Assembly (NCBI RefSeq): GCF_028583425.1
Contig: NC_072791.1
Coordinates: 192,176,311 to 192,240,310, forward strand
Direction: 5' to 3'
Length of the DNA: 64,000 bases
Source: Eublepharis macularius
Taxonomy: Eukaryota; Chordata; Lepidosauria; Squamata; Eublepharidae
A program made the translations under genes and the position numbers. The notes under the pieces were generated by a model that worked only from the letters and a program-made list of their open reading frames with translations, made no database searches and had not been told where the DNA came from. Shown here piece after piece: positions 32,196 to 44,349 of this stretch; within the stretch, counting starts at the first letter, position 1; each line of letters opens with the position of its first letter.

Positions 32196-34477
32196 ACCTG
32201 GCAAAATGTTCAGTTGGTCTTTACGCAGCACGTTGCGCTCCGCGGACTTTTAGAGGGCAAAGGATGATTTCACCAACGGGCGGGGGTGGGGGGGTCTTAA
32301 CTAAGGGATTGGAGGCGTCTATTTCACCATCTCAGCTCCGAGCAATTAGATATTGTCCTCCCTCCCATCGCGTTTTTTTTTTTTAAAGAAAATGATTCCA
32401 GGAATGGGGCTGTTGGTTTTCTCATCTTCGCTGCCCCCTCCCAAGTTTTGTATTGCGATTGGGGCAAATGAGATCGATTTTCCTTTCAAGCCCTGCAAAG
32501 AATTTTGCTCGTGGTAGGAAACAGAGAAATGGGTTGATATGTACCCGGAGGCGAGTTGCTGTTTAGGGAGCTAACGGTTATGATGATATGGTCCCTGGAG
32601 TTGCGTGTCTGTGTAAAGGGCTGCAGCGCAGTGCCCTTGAGCGCAGGTGCCTCTGACTTCGTTGGGCTGTGGATTGCTCGGAGCAAAGGGCGTTCTGTGC
32701 GAGAACAAATTGGTAGAACCAGGGGAGGCAATGAACTGCCTGTCACGCTTTCCCCTGGATCACACCGAGCGGAGAGAGTTGAACAGCTTTAAAATGCAAG
32801 TCCATTCCACTGCCCAAATAGATGCGGGGGTCTGGCGTTTCCCTTTCACTGAGACACCTTCAGTCTTCCCAGGCCCAATGAGAAGATCCTCGCCCTACAT
32901 AATAGATCTTAAACTAAACAGGAAAAGTTTGAGAAAGTAGCTCAAGTCAACACTGTAAAGCATGCCGTCTAGATCTCTTGCGCCCTGGAAGTTTCGACCA
33001 ATCGTAGGACCAGCCACAAGGCGGCTCCGCGTGGACTGTAATTTTGTCCGAAACGAATTACTGTATCTCCCCCGCTCCCCCGCTAGTGTTAAACAGCACA
33101 ATAACTGGCCTTTCAGATTGCTTATTCATGGCCAAGAATTCTAAGATAAAGCGGTGGAGAGAAAGCCCTGTTTTTAAAAAAAAAACGGGGGAACGAACTG
33201 GAAAGGCACGGTTGTTAAATTACACTAAGTTATTGCTCATGTTATCTATTATAAGCCGTAGTTAATTAAACGACAATAATACACTTTAAAATAGGCGTCT
33301 AGGTATCTCTTCTCAAGAGCTGCGAGCCGTATATACGGTAAAGATGAGAAACACTTCGGTTGTAAGATTATGAACTTTGCTTGGGAGTCAATCCCATTGA
33401 ATTACAAATAAATACGTATAACATCCGAGTCTGAATGCGCATAAATGGCCAGGGTATTTGTCTTTTTGGGCGCTCCCGAAGAAGTTTGATTCCCGTTTTA
33501 GAAATGGGAAACTCGACTTCAAGCGAAAGTTTTCCGTAAAACATCCCCGTATTCTCAAATATGCGAATCCTTGGTTCTAAGAAATCCGTCGCCCTCTGGA
33601 AGAGGCGGATATAGAGAGCTTTGCTTCTCTGTACCTGACCCGTCCCTGATTCAGTGAGCAGCATTGCGGATGAAAGAGAGGGGGCTGTTGGGTTCCGATA
33701 TTTTTAAAAATCCAAACCAACCACAACACTTGCCTAATGCCTTCTTCCTGCTGCAAGTGTTCCCACTCAAATCAGATAGGATGGAGACCTGTGGAGACGT
33801 TTTCTTTCTTTTTTAAAAAAGGAGACAGTGACCTTAAGGACATCTACAGCAGTTTAAAGGTGTGTCAAGTTGTCCTAATGTGCTGTAGGGATAGTAATCC
33901 GAATTAAACACCAGATACAACATATACTTCGGATTTTCTTCTCACCGCCAACGATTAGTCTGAATTTTGTTTCTTAGCTTGTTAATATTGAGTCAACAAC
34001 CATTATACCAAATAGTACTTTTGGGTGCCGAAGGGACCACCCCCCTTAGTTTAAATTTTTAAAAGCACAGCAGTCTCCAAAAATACTATTGTCCTATCTG
34101 TAGGCCTGAATTTTCGGATTAAGTTTAAACGTGCCCTTAATTCAGGTTCTCTGTAAATAGGGTTGAATTGATCTGGCAAAGGAGAGCACTTGTAAAACCC
34201 TGAGGGCAAGTGATTGGGGTCAGCTTTGCCCCCAAAGTCCTATCAGAAGCCATCCCAATGGAAACTACATAGCGAGATCTCCGTCTTTTCGTATTGGAAA
34301 GGGGAATGGGGAAGAGTATTTTGCTGGGCCGCGGGACCCTTTCTGTAAGCAAGGAGGAGATCCTGGAGGAACTGTCACAATTCAGTACTGAAAGGGGAAA
34401 GAGTTCCCTGTCATGCCCACTCAATTACTGCTTTTCAAAGGAGCAGTTTTCTGAGGGACCCTCGACCTTATAAAAAT

Positions 34478-34565
34478 AGTAAAGAGTCCAGTAGCACCTT
34501 TAAGACTAACCAATTTTATTGTAGCATAAGCTTTTGAGAACCGCAGGTCTCTTCATCAGATGCAT
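34478..34565 (-). repeat. PLE 3' tail with hammerhead-like core
   Basis: On the minus strand: CTGATGA (34553-34559), then a stem GAGA...TCTC, then AAAA where a hammerhead has GAAA, then 'gcttatgctacaataaaatt' and 'ggttagtcttaaaggtgct'. The G12 to A change would impair a ribozyme. A solitary tail in this orientation. Confidence 0.7.
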
Positions 34566-36007
34566 GGCCGTGTAAGACAGTGTTTTTGAAACGTGTGGGC
34601 CGGGCTCAGCAATTGCGCCTGGATGGCTGGTTGATTGATTTCCTTAAACCACTGGGAGAATCTTAGCTTTGAACGGTTCCTGAGGGGTCATGTAGTCCAG
34701 CCCTTCGCAACAACAACGTGACGTTTGATTAGACCATATTCGAATGACACATTCTCTAGAGAGAAATCGGGGCACGCTCCGCAGTCGCCGCTCTCTCTGT
34801 TCAAGGGGGAGTTCCATGGCCTTCAGCACCAAGGACAGCGCACTGCTGGAAGCGCTGCTCCGAAGGCAAAGTGAAGAAGAGGGAAGAACGAACCAGTTCC
34901 CAAGGCTGGTCTAAAGAATCGTTTCTTTCCCCTCGTCTCAATGCAACGGATCTTTCGAAGTCTCCTTCCGCCTATTTTGGGAAGTCAAGAGAGCATCCTG
35001 CCAACCTGCACCAGATTTCTGAGTCTTTATTTTAGATTCTCCTACAGAAAACGCACGTGTTTTACCCATAGCTCTGCCTCCTCGTGGGCAGATCGGGCCA
35101 ACCGTATGGCCAGGTTACCGGGCCGCTTCATTTCTCTCCATGTCTCTCAGAGATGTGGTCAAAAATATGCCCCCAGAAGCCAGATGCCTGCGCCCTCATC
35201 TTAATCCTCCCCCCCACACACACTCACACACCTTGCCATGCATCCAGCTATGAACACTGAAAATCTATTTTCTCTCCTTTGCTTCCGCTCTATGATATTG
35301 TAGGGACCCAATACTCTAAACGGATAGAGGATCTGTCCATTATGCTGGCTTCCTTTCTAGTAGCAAGGTATGGGTAGGAATAAAGCAATGGTGGTTTGCA
35401 AACTCCGCTGCAGCCGTAAAACAGCCCTGCCAGTGTAAGTAACTGCATTATGTAATGAAATCGCTCGAGATAACCAATCTCTTATTAAACAGCATAGATT
35501 AGGGGGGTTGTTTTGAAAAGTGGGGAAAAAATAGCACCCAACCCTCGCTCGAGCAGAGCTTCCGCTTACGGGAAAAGAGCAAGATTGTTTATGGAAATGG
35601 CTACGGAGCCTGCAGCATACTGGAAAGAATTTCTGGGTAACTAAACGATGCCTAATGAGTTAGCCACAGCTGCTCGGCTCGGGGAGTTCGTAGGCTTCCG
35701 TTTACTTTATCTGGGCAATTTTAATTGTATAAACGTACGTACAAAGTGGTTCCTGATAAGCAGTCAGTAACTGCAAGGTTAATGCTTATTTTCTCTACTA
35801 GGGACGCGCCCTGTTTTAATGGAAGCGGATGAAGCGGTTTGCAGCAGGATTCCTTGCCTTATTTTTTCGGAAAGCAAATTCCTCCCCAGATAAGCCAGCG
35901 CAGGTTTCCAGCCTTACTCCAGGTAGTTTTCAATCCGTAGCTCCTTCAGAGGCTGAGTTCCCTAACCCAATGATCGCAAAAGAAGTCGGACTGACTCTCA
36001 GAGGGTA

Positions 36008-36135
36008 GATCAAGATGGGTAGCCCTGCTAGCCTGTTTGTAGAAAAGAGGAAGACTCCAGTAGCATCTATAAGACTAACAAAATTTGTGGTAGGGGATGA
36101 GCTTTCGTGAGTCACAGCTCATTTCTTCAGATACC
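36008..36135 (-). repeat. PLE 3' tail with intact hammerhead-like core
   Basis: On the minus strand: CTGAAGA (36124-36130), a stem TGAG/CTCA around a CTGTGA loop, then GAAA (36103-36106), then 'gctcatcccctaccacaaat', 'tttgttagtcttatagatgc' and 'tactggagtcttcc'. The end 'ctagcagggctacccatct' marks the outer tail. Both conserved core boxes are present; helix I and III pairing is weak. Confidence 0.7.
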
Positions 36136-36945
36136 TTTCAGGGGTTAGTGAAGCAAACCTTTCCATTTCCGCGACTGGGAATGGATTGCACGATGTGTGG
36201 ACTGTTGTTCGGAGTTGGATCGGTACTTGTGTGTGCCTGTGCGGGGCGGGGGGTGCAGGGGGAGAGCCCCCAACTGAAATGAAATCCCTGCCGGCTCCTT
36301 TGGATGACACGGCCGAGGTCTTCGTCCTTCGCAGATCCAAAGCCAACCACGAGGCTTGAAACTGTCAAGGCCTTTGCAAAGAAACAAACCAGCGACGGAC
36401 CGGATTCCATTGCTGGAGAATAATGCTCATCTGCGGCTTACACACCTGCTGTGCGTATTTGTGGAGGCCTCGAGGATTTTTTTTTGAAATGCCTTTTTAA
36501 AACCGTGGGTGGAAATCCATGCAAAGCGAGGCTCTTTGTTGGGGAGGAGGTCGGGCAGAATTGCATCTGACGGTCCAGTGACACACACGGGTGGAAGGGC
36601 TGTGACAGATAGGGACAGGGGAAGAGGCGGGAGGGGGCAGGGTGGGTGGGGTGGCAGAGCATCATCCTCCAGGGCATTTAAAGTTGTAATTTTTTTAAAA
36701 GTCCCTAAACAGGCTTCCCAAGGATGAGATGCTCCTAACAGAGCTCTGTTCTCTGGATCTATGCGTGAATCTTATTGTTTCTCCCCAAATCTGTAATGCA
36801 ATTGTTCAACTTCTTGGAAATGAGAAAGAGCATGTTACCGGCTTTTAGTCTTTCTGCTGCTGGTTGGCGCTTTCTGCCTTGCCCTCAGAAGAACTGACTC
36901 TGCCCCTCCTTCAACCATCTGCAAATTCGAATTACTGGTTTCAGC

Positions 36946-37257
36946 CAGGGTTTTTTTCTGGGCAAAGAGGTGGTGGAACTCAGGACTGCACAATTACGTC
37001 ACTTTGGAACAGCTGGAACAAGCCTGGAGTTTTTTAAAGTTTAAATTGCCCTCCGCGAAAATGGTCACATGGCTGGTGGCCCCGCTCCCAGATCTCCAGA
37101 CAGAGGGGAATTTAGATTGCCCTCTGCCTTGTGGCCTGGAGGGCAATCTAAACTCCCCTCTGTCTAGAGATCAGGGAGTGGGGCTACCGGTCATGTGACC
37201 ATTTTCAAGAGGTGCCAGAACTCCATTCCTCCAGGTTCCAGCTGAAAAAAAGCCCTG
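36946..37257. mobile_element. hAT-type fold-back MITE, 312 bp
   Basis: Termini CAGGGTTTTTTTCTGG and the reverse complement of 'ctgaaaaaaagccctg' match. Flanks GTTTCAGC (36938-36945) and GTTACAGC (37258-37265) form an 8-bp duplication with one mismatch. The interior is a long hairpin: 'aaaatggtcacatggctgg', 'agatctccagacagagggga' and 'tttagattgccctc' reappear inverted as 'gagggcaatctaaa', 'cccctctgtctagagatc' and 'catgtgaccatttt'. No transposase frame. Confidence 0.85.
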
Positions 37258-37265
37258 GTTACAGC

Positions 37266-40020
37266 AAATTGTTTCTCGGAGCACAGAGAGCAGTCATTTC
37301 TTCTCATACAAACCCTCGCCTCTTTTGTCCTACTAGGATCCTGGAGTCAAACAGGTGTGGCAGTTTTCTGAAATACTATGAAAGAAAGCCACAATCTGCA
37401 GTGGGCCCCTGTGTCTCTATCCTCTTCACTGACTCCCAGAGTTGAACAGGTGTGGCAGGTTTCTGAAGGGCCATAAAAAAAACAGCTCACACCAGGCACC
37501 TGTGTCTATCCCCTTCGGTTCTATGGCGTCTCCAATATTGTCAACTCTGTGGGCTCTTTGGGCATTTTGAGGGACAGTAGTGGGTGCCCCTACAAGATCT
37601 GGGCATGAGGATAAGGACTTTCACAAGAGGTTCCAAGCCAAGCGGCCTCCAATGACACAGGCAGCTACTTCTGAATGGATACTCCCTGCAGGCTTCCTGT
37701 CTGAAATATTTCCTGTCCCAAGAAGGCAGAGGAAAGCTGGGGATGGAAAGAGACACTATTTGGTTTGGGTTTCCAAACAATAGGAACGGCTTGCACTCTG
37801 CATAGTCACTGGGGAGGGGTTCCAAGTTCAGAGTCATAAGAAAGTCAGTGACCCTGGTTAAGCTGCAGGCAGTGATGTGTCCACCGAAGACAAGCTCAGT
37901 GCTCTGCTGATAGCAAGAGACTCATCTGGTGGTTACAAGAGATCCAGATCTCCGTGTTTCCTCCCCTGTACTACTCAAAAAACCCTTGGGATTTTATCCT
38001 CAAAATGTAAGCCACAGAGAAGGTAGCAGGAAACACATGAGTGCCACCCTGGGGATGGCTGGGCAATGGCCTTGCCTCCAGCACAAGGCAAAGAGCTGCT
38101 TTTCCAGTCTGGTGTCATAACAACAGTCCTTCCTAACTAGCATTGATGGGTATAACTCAGAACTTTTCCTCACAGTTGCCCCTTTTCAGGGCCTCTTTTC
38201 TTCCCCTAGACTAAGCATTTAGTGCAGAGTAGGGAACGAATGTGCAGTACTACTTAGACTGGGCAGAAATTGAATGAAGGAACGAATAATACCTGCAATA
38301 GTGATTTGACTAAATCAGGCTGCAATTATTTTGAATAGCAAGAGCAGGGAAACAGAGACCAAGTTTCTCCTTCCTGATCTTTCCAAATATTTGCATCTCA
38401 TTTTTGCCAAAAAGCAGTGAGCCATGAAATGGTCACAATAGAATAGCCAGTCCACAACAGAGCAGTTGACTCTCACAGTGGCGTAGTCAGCCTCTTTTGG
38501 GGGACATAAATAGTGGTTTCATTGGAGAGGGGGGAGGGAATGTCAGAAATGAACTCTGGTGATCAGCTTCAAGATGGATCAGGGAAGGCAGGAGTGGATT
38601 ACGGTACAGGATGCGCCATTCATTGCCTGAATCACATTAGCCTGCTTGTTTAATTGGAAATAAGTTTGACATCATGGGGGCAAGAATTACAGGAAGGTGC
38701 AACAGTTTGAAAATCCCATCCCGCTGCACCAAATATTCCTCTCTGCTATCTATAAGCTTTAATGTTCCCTCTCCCTTTTTTCCTTTACCAACACTAGCTG
38801 CTCTCAACACTCCACTCTCTGGCTTCCCATTTAGTGTTCATCAGGCCATTTTGAGGCTGCTTTCCTTTTTGTTTTTGTTAAGGTACAAAAACAAATTTGC
38901 TGCCTACCCAGAGAGTCCTCCAAGTGTGAAGAAACCTTATTTTGTCTGCCGGTGGCCTGCTGTTGTGGCTTTCATTATGCACGCAAGGGCCAACTGATTT
39001 ACTATTAGATATTGTGATTGAATTCAGTGGGTTTCTACAATCTTGTGCACTCTTTCTTAAATCACATCAAACTGATGAGATTTCTGAACAGTTTAGGGTT
39101 AGTGCTTAAATGTATTAAATGTGTCATTGGATTGTTATCCATGTAACTTAGGAAGTCTTGTTCCACCTTAACTACATCACGAGGAAGAATGTTCCAATGG
39201 AACTTTTGTTCTTTACAAAGTATTTAGTATGAACCTCTTCATTACCTTTGAGGATATGCGGAGTCCTATTTAAGATGCATATCCTGCCTTCTGAAATGCA
39301 AGGCATGCAATAAAATGTGATCAAATAAAATATCAAAGACAATATCAGAAACACCCAGTTATTTCCCAAATCCATTGAAAAGCCCTGCAAATCAGCACAA
39401 TTTTACAAGCCCAACAAAAGGAAATGAATGTGGGTGCTTTACAAGCTTCCTCTGAAGACCATTCCACAACCCAGCCGTTGCAACAGAGGATGCATGATGC
39501 CCTGCAGAAGCCTCACAAATCTACCAAATAAAGAGAGCCTGAGCAAGACCTGCTGAACAGAAGTAAGTCAACAAACACCCGGTGGAAAACCAGAATGGGA
39601 GGAAAATGCAAGAATGCAAAAATCAATCTCTATAAATATAAAGTGTATTCAAGTGCAAAGTGACTAGTGCTTATAAATATATACTTATATACTTCTAATA
39701 AATATTCATACAAAATGTTTCAAATGTTTCTGTATATTGAGGGTGCCTTCTATCGGGTTACCGAACAGAAGTAAGTCAGCATTTTGGTTCATATGGGAGA
39801 GTTAGTCCTTCAGGTATGTGAGTCCCTAGTTGTATTTTATGGGAAAGAACCAGTACCTTACATTGAACCCAGAAGCAATTATGAAGCTAATTACACTATT
39901 TTAGTATTAGCTGGATAAAGTGGATATGCATCTGTTGCCCAACTCCTACACAAGGCAAGTGGCTAAATTTTACACTAGTTGAAGCTTGCAGGTTGTCTTC
40001 AAGGGCAGCCCCACACATGA
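37266..40020. other. Unassigned intergenic DNA
   Basis: No gene recognised. A 53-base direct-repeat-like similarity exists between 37341-37365 and 37435-37460 (agtcaaacaggtgtggcagt versus agttgaacaggtgtggcagg). 39170-39560 may contain decayed L2-like 3'UTR on the minus strand (cctctgaagaccattccaca), but I would not assign it firmly. Confidence 0.35.
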
Positions 40021-40024
40021 TGTG

Positions 40025-40262
40025 TTATAGTAACAACAACAACAACAATAGTGTGCTTCTATATCGCCCTTCAGGACAGATTAGTGCCACAGTCAAAGTG
40101 GTGAACAAAGTCAGTGTTATTATTATCCCCACAATACAGCTGGGAAGCTGGGGCTGAGGGGAGTGGCTTATCCAAGACCGCCTGCTGAGCTCATGGCAGT
40201 AGTGGAGCTGGAAAGAAGAGTGCTGATTCACAACCCAACCACTTAACCACTATGCTACAGCA
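40025..40262 (-). repeat. tRNA SINE with L2/CR1-like tail
   Basis: On the minus strand it begins 'gctgtagcatagtggttaag' (A box) with a degraded B box, and ends in 'ctgaagggcgatatagaagc' plus a (GTT)n-like tail, seen as aacaac repeats in the plus view. Confidence 0.75.
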
Positions 40263-40282
40263 TGGAGTCACAAAAGCAGGGA

Positions 40283-40510
40283 TAACAATAACAACAACAT
40301 TTGATTTATATACTGTCCTTCAGGACAACTTAACCCCACTCAGAACAGTTTAAAAAGTATGCCATTATTATCCCAACAACAACAATCACCCTGTGAGGTG
40401 GGTGGGGCTGAGAGAGCTCCAAGAAGCTGTGACTGACCCCAAGGTCACCCAGCTGAATTCAAGTGAAGGAGTGGGGAATCAAACACAGTTCTCCAGATTA
40501 GGTGCCTCCC
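40283..40510 (-). repeat. tRNA SINE with L2/CR1-like tail
   Basis: Same family and orientation as its neighbour at 40025. The minus strand shows a 'tgtttgattccccactcctt' B-box region, 'gctgggtgaccttggggtca'-like body, 'cccacccacctcacagggtg' and the tail 'ctgaaggacagtatataaat'. Confidence 0.8.
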
Positions 40511-40624
40511 AATAGTATGCAGTGGGCATTTCTAGGCAGTACTAGAAATGCCCACTGTATATTTCAGCTGACACAATGAGATAGTACAATCAGTATTATT
40601 GAAGACTGCTAATAAATCCACAAA

Positions 40625-40960
40625 ATTCACACAGAAGCATTATTGCTATCCATCTGTTGATATAGATAACCTACTAGAACAACTAAAACCAACACTGTCT
40701 CATAACCAGGTCTGAAGCCACACTGAAACAGTTCAGGAAAAGAGGTATTATTTAGAAATCCCTGAAGTTGCTCCACAACCATTTCACATTTCAGAGGTTG
40801 TTCCCTGTAACAGAGGTTCCCTGTATTAGTTATCTTTGTTAATAGAAATAACACCACCTCTTGGGATTGCAAATATGTTCTATTGCACTTTTTGGTCTGA
40901 CATATTGAATCATCTATCAACTTCTCTCTAGCCATCTCCCAACTTCTTTAATATCAACCA
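40625..40960 (-). pseudogene. Degenerate L2-like reverse transcriptase fragment
   Basis: The minus-strand frame includes VVEQLQGFLNNTSFPELFQC and GFRPGYETVLVLVVLV, corresponding to the 'VxxQLxxFLxxTxxLDPFQSGFRPGxGTETALVALxDDL' segment at the start of the RT domain in L2/CR1 LINEs; the copy at 4.3 kb begins just here. It is short, frame-decayed, and truncated on both sides. Confidence 0.6.
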
Positions 40961-41009
40961 CGTTTCTCAGAGCATCCTAGAATCTTATGGGATCTGTAAG
41001 TTTCCAACT

Positions 41010-41095
41010 ATGCAATCCTAAGCAGAGTTACTAACTTCTAAAGTCACGGAAGTAAATGGTCTTAGAACGGTGTGACTCTGCTTAGGGTTGTGTCA
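41010..41095. repeat. Short fold-back repeat, 'cctaagcagagtta' family
   Basis: Left half 'tatgcaatcctaagcagag' and right half 'gactctgcttagggttgtg' are imperfect reverse complements around 'gtcacggaagtaaatggtct'. A compact MITE-like hairpin of about 85 bases. Confidence 0.7.
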
Positions 41096-43509
41096 GTCTC
41101 AATGATCCATTACCCTTGGGGTTGAAAGGGACTAGATCCAACTATACCTTAATCGGATTATGGTTTGATCATGACAATGGTCTTAGTTCAATATCACTTA
41201 CCAGGCCACCATTTTCTTACTCAGTGCAGAGAAGAAATTCTGCACATTCCCTTTAATATGTGCAGGTCCAGTGCAACTTGGGACAGTCCCATGGTGGTCA
41301 GGGAGGCCATTAAGTCTTGAACATCAACAGACAAGGCTGCCTTATTCTTCCAAGAAAAATAACTTCAGGTCAGAGACCAACCATGTCAGCCAAGGAGCTC
41401 AGTGGCAAACTAGGTGTATGGTACCGCAGTAAGTTCCGTATAACTATCACCCAACTAGGTACACTCAATCAAAACTGGAATCTATCTGTAACAGGAGAAA
41501 ATCCCATAGAGGATAAAAGCCATTCTCCACCTCTTCTTCAGAGACTGATGAAAGTCTAAATATCCAGCCCGGGTAAGCTGAGACAGAATAGGGTCCCTCG
41601 CCTCTCCTAGCCAAGTCTGAGATCCCACTTGACAATTTCATACTGTGATCTGCAGTAATGTCAAAAAGGAATGTATTTTTAACAGGCATTATGCAAAATC
41701 CAGGTCAAATGGGAAGTCGCAGTAGGATGGAGAGAAATTACGAAGTGAATGAATACTCTCATGTCTCATTCTTTTTCTTCAATCTTTTCTTCTTACATTG
41801 TCACATCTTCAGCACCCACACACTACTCGGATGTTATAACTTCCTCCCCCAGATACAAAAGGCCTGATGCATAATGACCCATTCCCTTCAAAAACATCAT
41901 GAGCATAATTCTCCACTAAACAGGAAAGTAACCCAGCAGAGGGACATGTCTGAGGGGCAATAGCCCTCTGGCATTGCCCTCTGGTACCATCCAGGACACT
42001 GCATTGAGGTGGAGGAGAAGAAGAAACATGGTTCCAAATCAGTTCTAAGTTAGTGGTGGAGGTCTTCAAAAGATCTGTGGAGATTCTCTCTTTCTCCAGA
42101 GATGTTTGTCTAGTAGCACTCAGCAAGAAGCAAAAGAAGAACTATGCCGGTAGCTTGCTTGATGATGTTGGAAACTTGATGTTGGAAACTTGGTCCTTAC
42201 TTAGGAATAAGTCTCATTGAACTTAGCAAGACTTATTTCCAAGCAGATATTCGTAAGATTCACTGCACTTAACAGCAGCATGATAAAATACACTTGTAGC
42301 TTTCGTGGCAGGAGCATATATTAAAATGAAAGACTACGACTTCTATTAATCAGTTCTTTATTAAAAGATTGTTGCTTGGAAAATGGTTGATGAAATGTAA
42401 ATTTCCAGGAGTATTCCCCTGGCATGCAGGGATATTACTCTTACCATATGTTTCAACACTTCTTGTCGTGAGAATCTGATGCCATCAATAAGCATTTGAT
42501 AGAGCAGCGAAGCCTAACAGGCAGTTCACACATACTTGTTGGTTACTTCTTGACTATAGCATCCAGTGATGACTTGCATGTGTGAATGAGCCATCACAGA
42601 TGAACTACCACAGACACCCAGTGTCAACTAATACAGTTCACACATTCCAGTCATCAAATACTAAGTAAACAAGTCATGTTCATATATGCAAGAGCTGACT
42701 CTAATCTTGTACATGCTGTCCCTCGTTAGGCATCAAGACCTGTGCATTGCATTACACCTTAGATGAGATATCCTTTTAAATCGTTCTCAGCTGAGGCTCT
42801 TCAAAATCTTAACCTACCTCTTTTCCCTCACAAGAATAGCTAATAATTCCTTCTAACAGTAAAGAGACTGGACAGAAGCACAACCCCCATTTGTACATAG
42901 CCTGGTGGCCAACTGTGAAGAAAAAGATGGCTGTAAATTAAAGAAAAAGACCCCCCCCACACACACACACATACACACACTGCTAAAATGGTTTTATGAG
43001 GGCTGAATAAACTCCAGTTGGCACAGAATGTTGGAAAGTTGAGAGCCAGTTAGGGGGGAAAGAGGGAGGGAAAATTAGCCTCCTCAAGTCCCAGAGGGCT
43101 TATAGAACACAGGAGGTTGGTGGCATTTCCAAATGCCTGTGATTCCTTGCGGACCCCCAGTTTTTAATTCATAATTGGGACTTTAGTTCAAAGCCTGTGC
43201 TATGAGTTAGCTTGGATCCACCAGAGCTTTTCTGCAGACAGAAGGATTCTTCCTGTCCCCCAGGAGCTATGTTTCTGGGGAGGAGGGGCCTTTGGGGCTT
43301 CAGTGGGAGTAGAGAGGTGAGAAAGTCATGATCTGTAGGTGGAAATCCTTATGCCTGCGGAAGCGCTCCAGTAGATCCAAGTGACTACCTCCTTTTCCTT
43401 CTTATAGTCTACAGACAGCAGGGAGGAAGAGGGGATTGTGGAGGGCCTATGACTCAATCAAAGAGCAAATGCAGGAGGTGTCAGGATCGGTCCCCTGGAA
43501 GCTCTAGTT
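41096..43509. other. Unassigned intergenic DNA
   Basis: No gene seen. A fold-back-family fragment (cttaggaataagtctcattg) lies near 42199-42260, and a short C-run plus (CA)n tract lies near 42950-42980. 41230-41600 might hold decayed LINE sequence but shows no motif I can rely on. Confidence 0.35.
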
Positions 43510-43645
43510 AAAGGTTCTCAGCAGGGGTGAGGAAAATCTTTTGCTCCGAGGCCCTGGAGAGCTGCTGACTGCCAGAGTAGGCCATGCTGAGCAAGATAGA
43601 CCAATTGTCTGGTTATATAAGGCAGAATCATAGGCTCAAATGAAT
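43510..43645 (+). repeat. Partial tRNA SINE (3' part)
   Basis: Contains 'ggccctggagagctgctgac', 'tgccagagtaggccatgctg' and 'agatagaccaattgtctgg', ending 'ataaggcagaatcatag'. This is the body and 3' end of the same SINE family as 1119-1303. The tRNA-like head is missing. Confidence 0.65.
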
Positions 43646-43737
43646 GGCTGTGGCCATTACCACAGTGACTGACAACAACAATGTCACACAGATTGGAAGC
43701 AAAAAAGTAATATTGGCTCATGTCTGATCACTGACAG

Positions 43738-43942
43738 CTGGTATGGTGTGATGGTTACAGCACCAGGCTAGTATTGAGGAGATCCTGGTTTAAATCCCTT
43801 CTTAGCCACAAAGCCAACTAGATAAACCTGGGCCAATCATTCCCTCTTTCAGCCTGATCTACCTCACAGCATTGTTGTGAGGTGGGACGAAACTGTGTGT
43901 ATCACTCTGAGCACCTTGGAAGACAGGTGGAATAGAAATGGG
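43738..43942 (+). repeat. tRNA SINE, older member
   Basis: Head 'ggtatggtgtgatggttaca' and B box 'ctggtttaaatccctt', body 'aacctgggccaatcattc' and 'cctgatctacctcacagcat', then 'agcaccttggaagacaggtg' and 'gaatagaaatggg'. It lies directly before a second SINE. Confidence 0.75.
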
Positions 43943-43949
43943 CTGTGTA

Positions 43950-44215
43950 GAGCCAGTTTGGTGTAGTGGTTAAGAGCACGGGACTCTAATCTGGAGAGCC
44001 GGGTTTGATTCCCCACTCCTCCACAAAGCCAGCTGGGTGACCTTGGGCGAGTCACAGTTCTCTTGAGCTCTCTTAGCCCCACCCACCTCACAGGGTGATT
44101 GTTGTGGGGTAATAATAATAACACTTTGTAAACCGCTCTGAGTGGGCATTAAGTTGTCCTGAAGGGCGGTATATAAATCGAATGTTATTATTAATGTTAT
44201 TATTAGATCTTTCTG
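43950..44215 (+). repeat. tRNA SINE with L2/CR1-like tail (best preserved copy)
   Basis: A box 'agtttggtgtagtggttaag', B box 'GGGTTTGATTCCCC', body 'agccagctgggtgaccttgg' and 'ccccacccacctcacagggt', tail 'ctgaagggcggtatataaat' followed by ATT-rich repeats. The tail matches the 3' end of the L2-like LINE family, which is expected to supply its reverse transcriptase. This copy defines the family for the others in the window. Confidence 0.88.
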
Positions 44216-44349
44216 ATAAGGATGATGGTGAGATGTTAGTGATGTTCAATTTGACAACAGTCAGTGTAGGTTTGAAAAAAAACATTTGTCCATGTCTACA
44301 GGTAGAGGATAGGGTTTGGTCTCACATTTAACTGCTTAAACTGTGCTGT

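Larger units (their letters stand above)
27916..32215 (+). other. TBR1: TBR1 3'UTR (extent inferred)
   Basis: Between the stop codon and the AATAAA at 32190 lies 4.3 kb. It includes a hAT MITE (28237-28451), PLE tail pairs (28566-28745, 29324-29408, 29461-29575) and fold-back repeats (29085, 30255). The final part, 31560-32210, is AT-rich and looks like ordinary 3'UTR. The mammalian 3'UTR is shorter, so either insertions lengthened it or an earlier unrecognised signal is used. Confidence 0.45.
32216..36937. other. TBR1 downstream flank, largely unassigned
   Basis: No coding exon seen. Two PLE tails (34478, 36008) are listed separately. 35440-35800 is repeat-poor and contains motifs such as 'ggcaattttaattgtataaa', an E-box CAGCTG and 'cctaatgagttagcc', so it could be a conserved non-coding element; this could not be tested here. 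Confidence 0.4.

Noticed and set aside
43950..44030. tRNA gene
   Set aside because: A and B boxes are present but there is no cloverleaf with a closing acceptor stem, and the sequence continues into a SINE body and LINE-like tail repeated elsewhere in the window.
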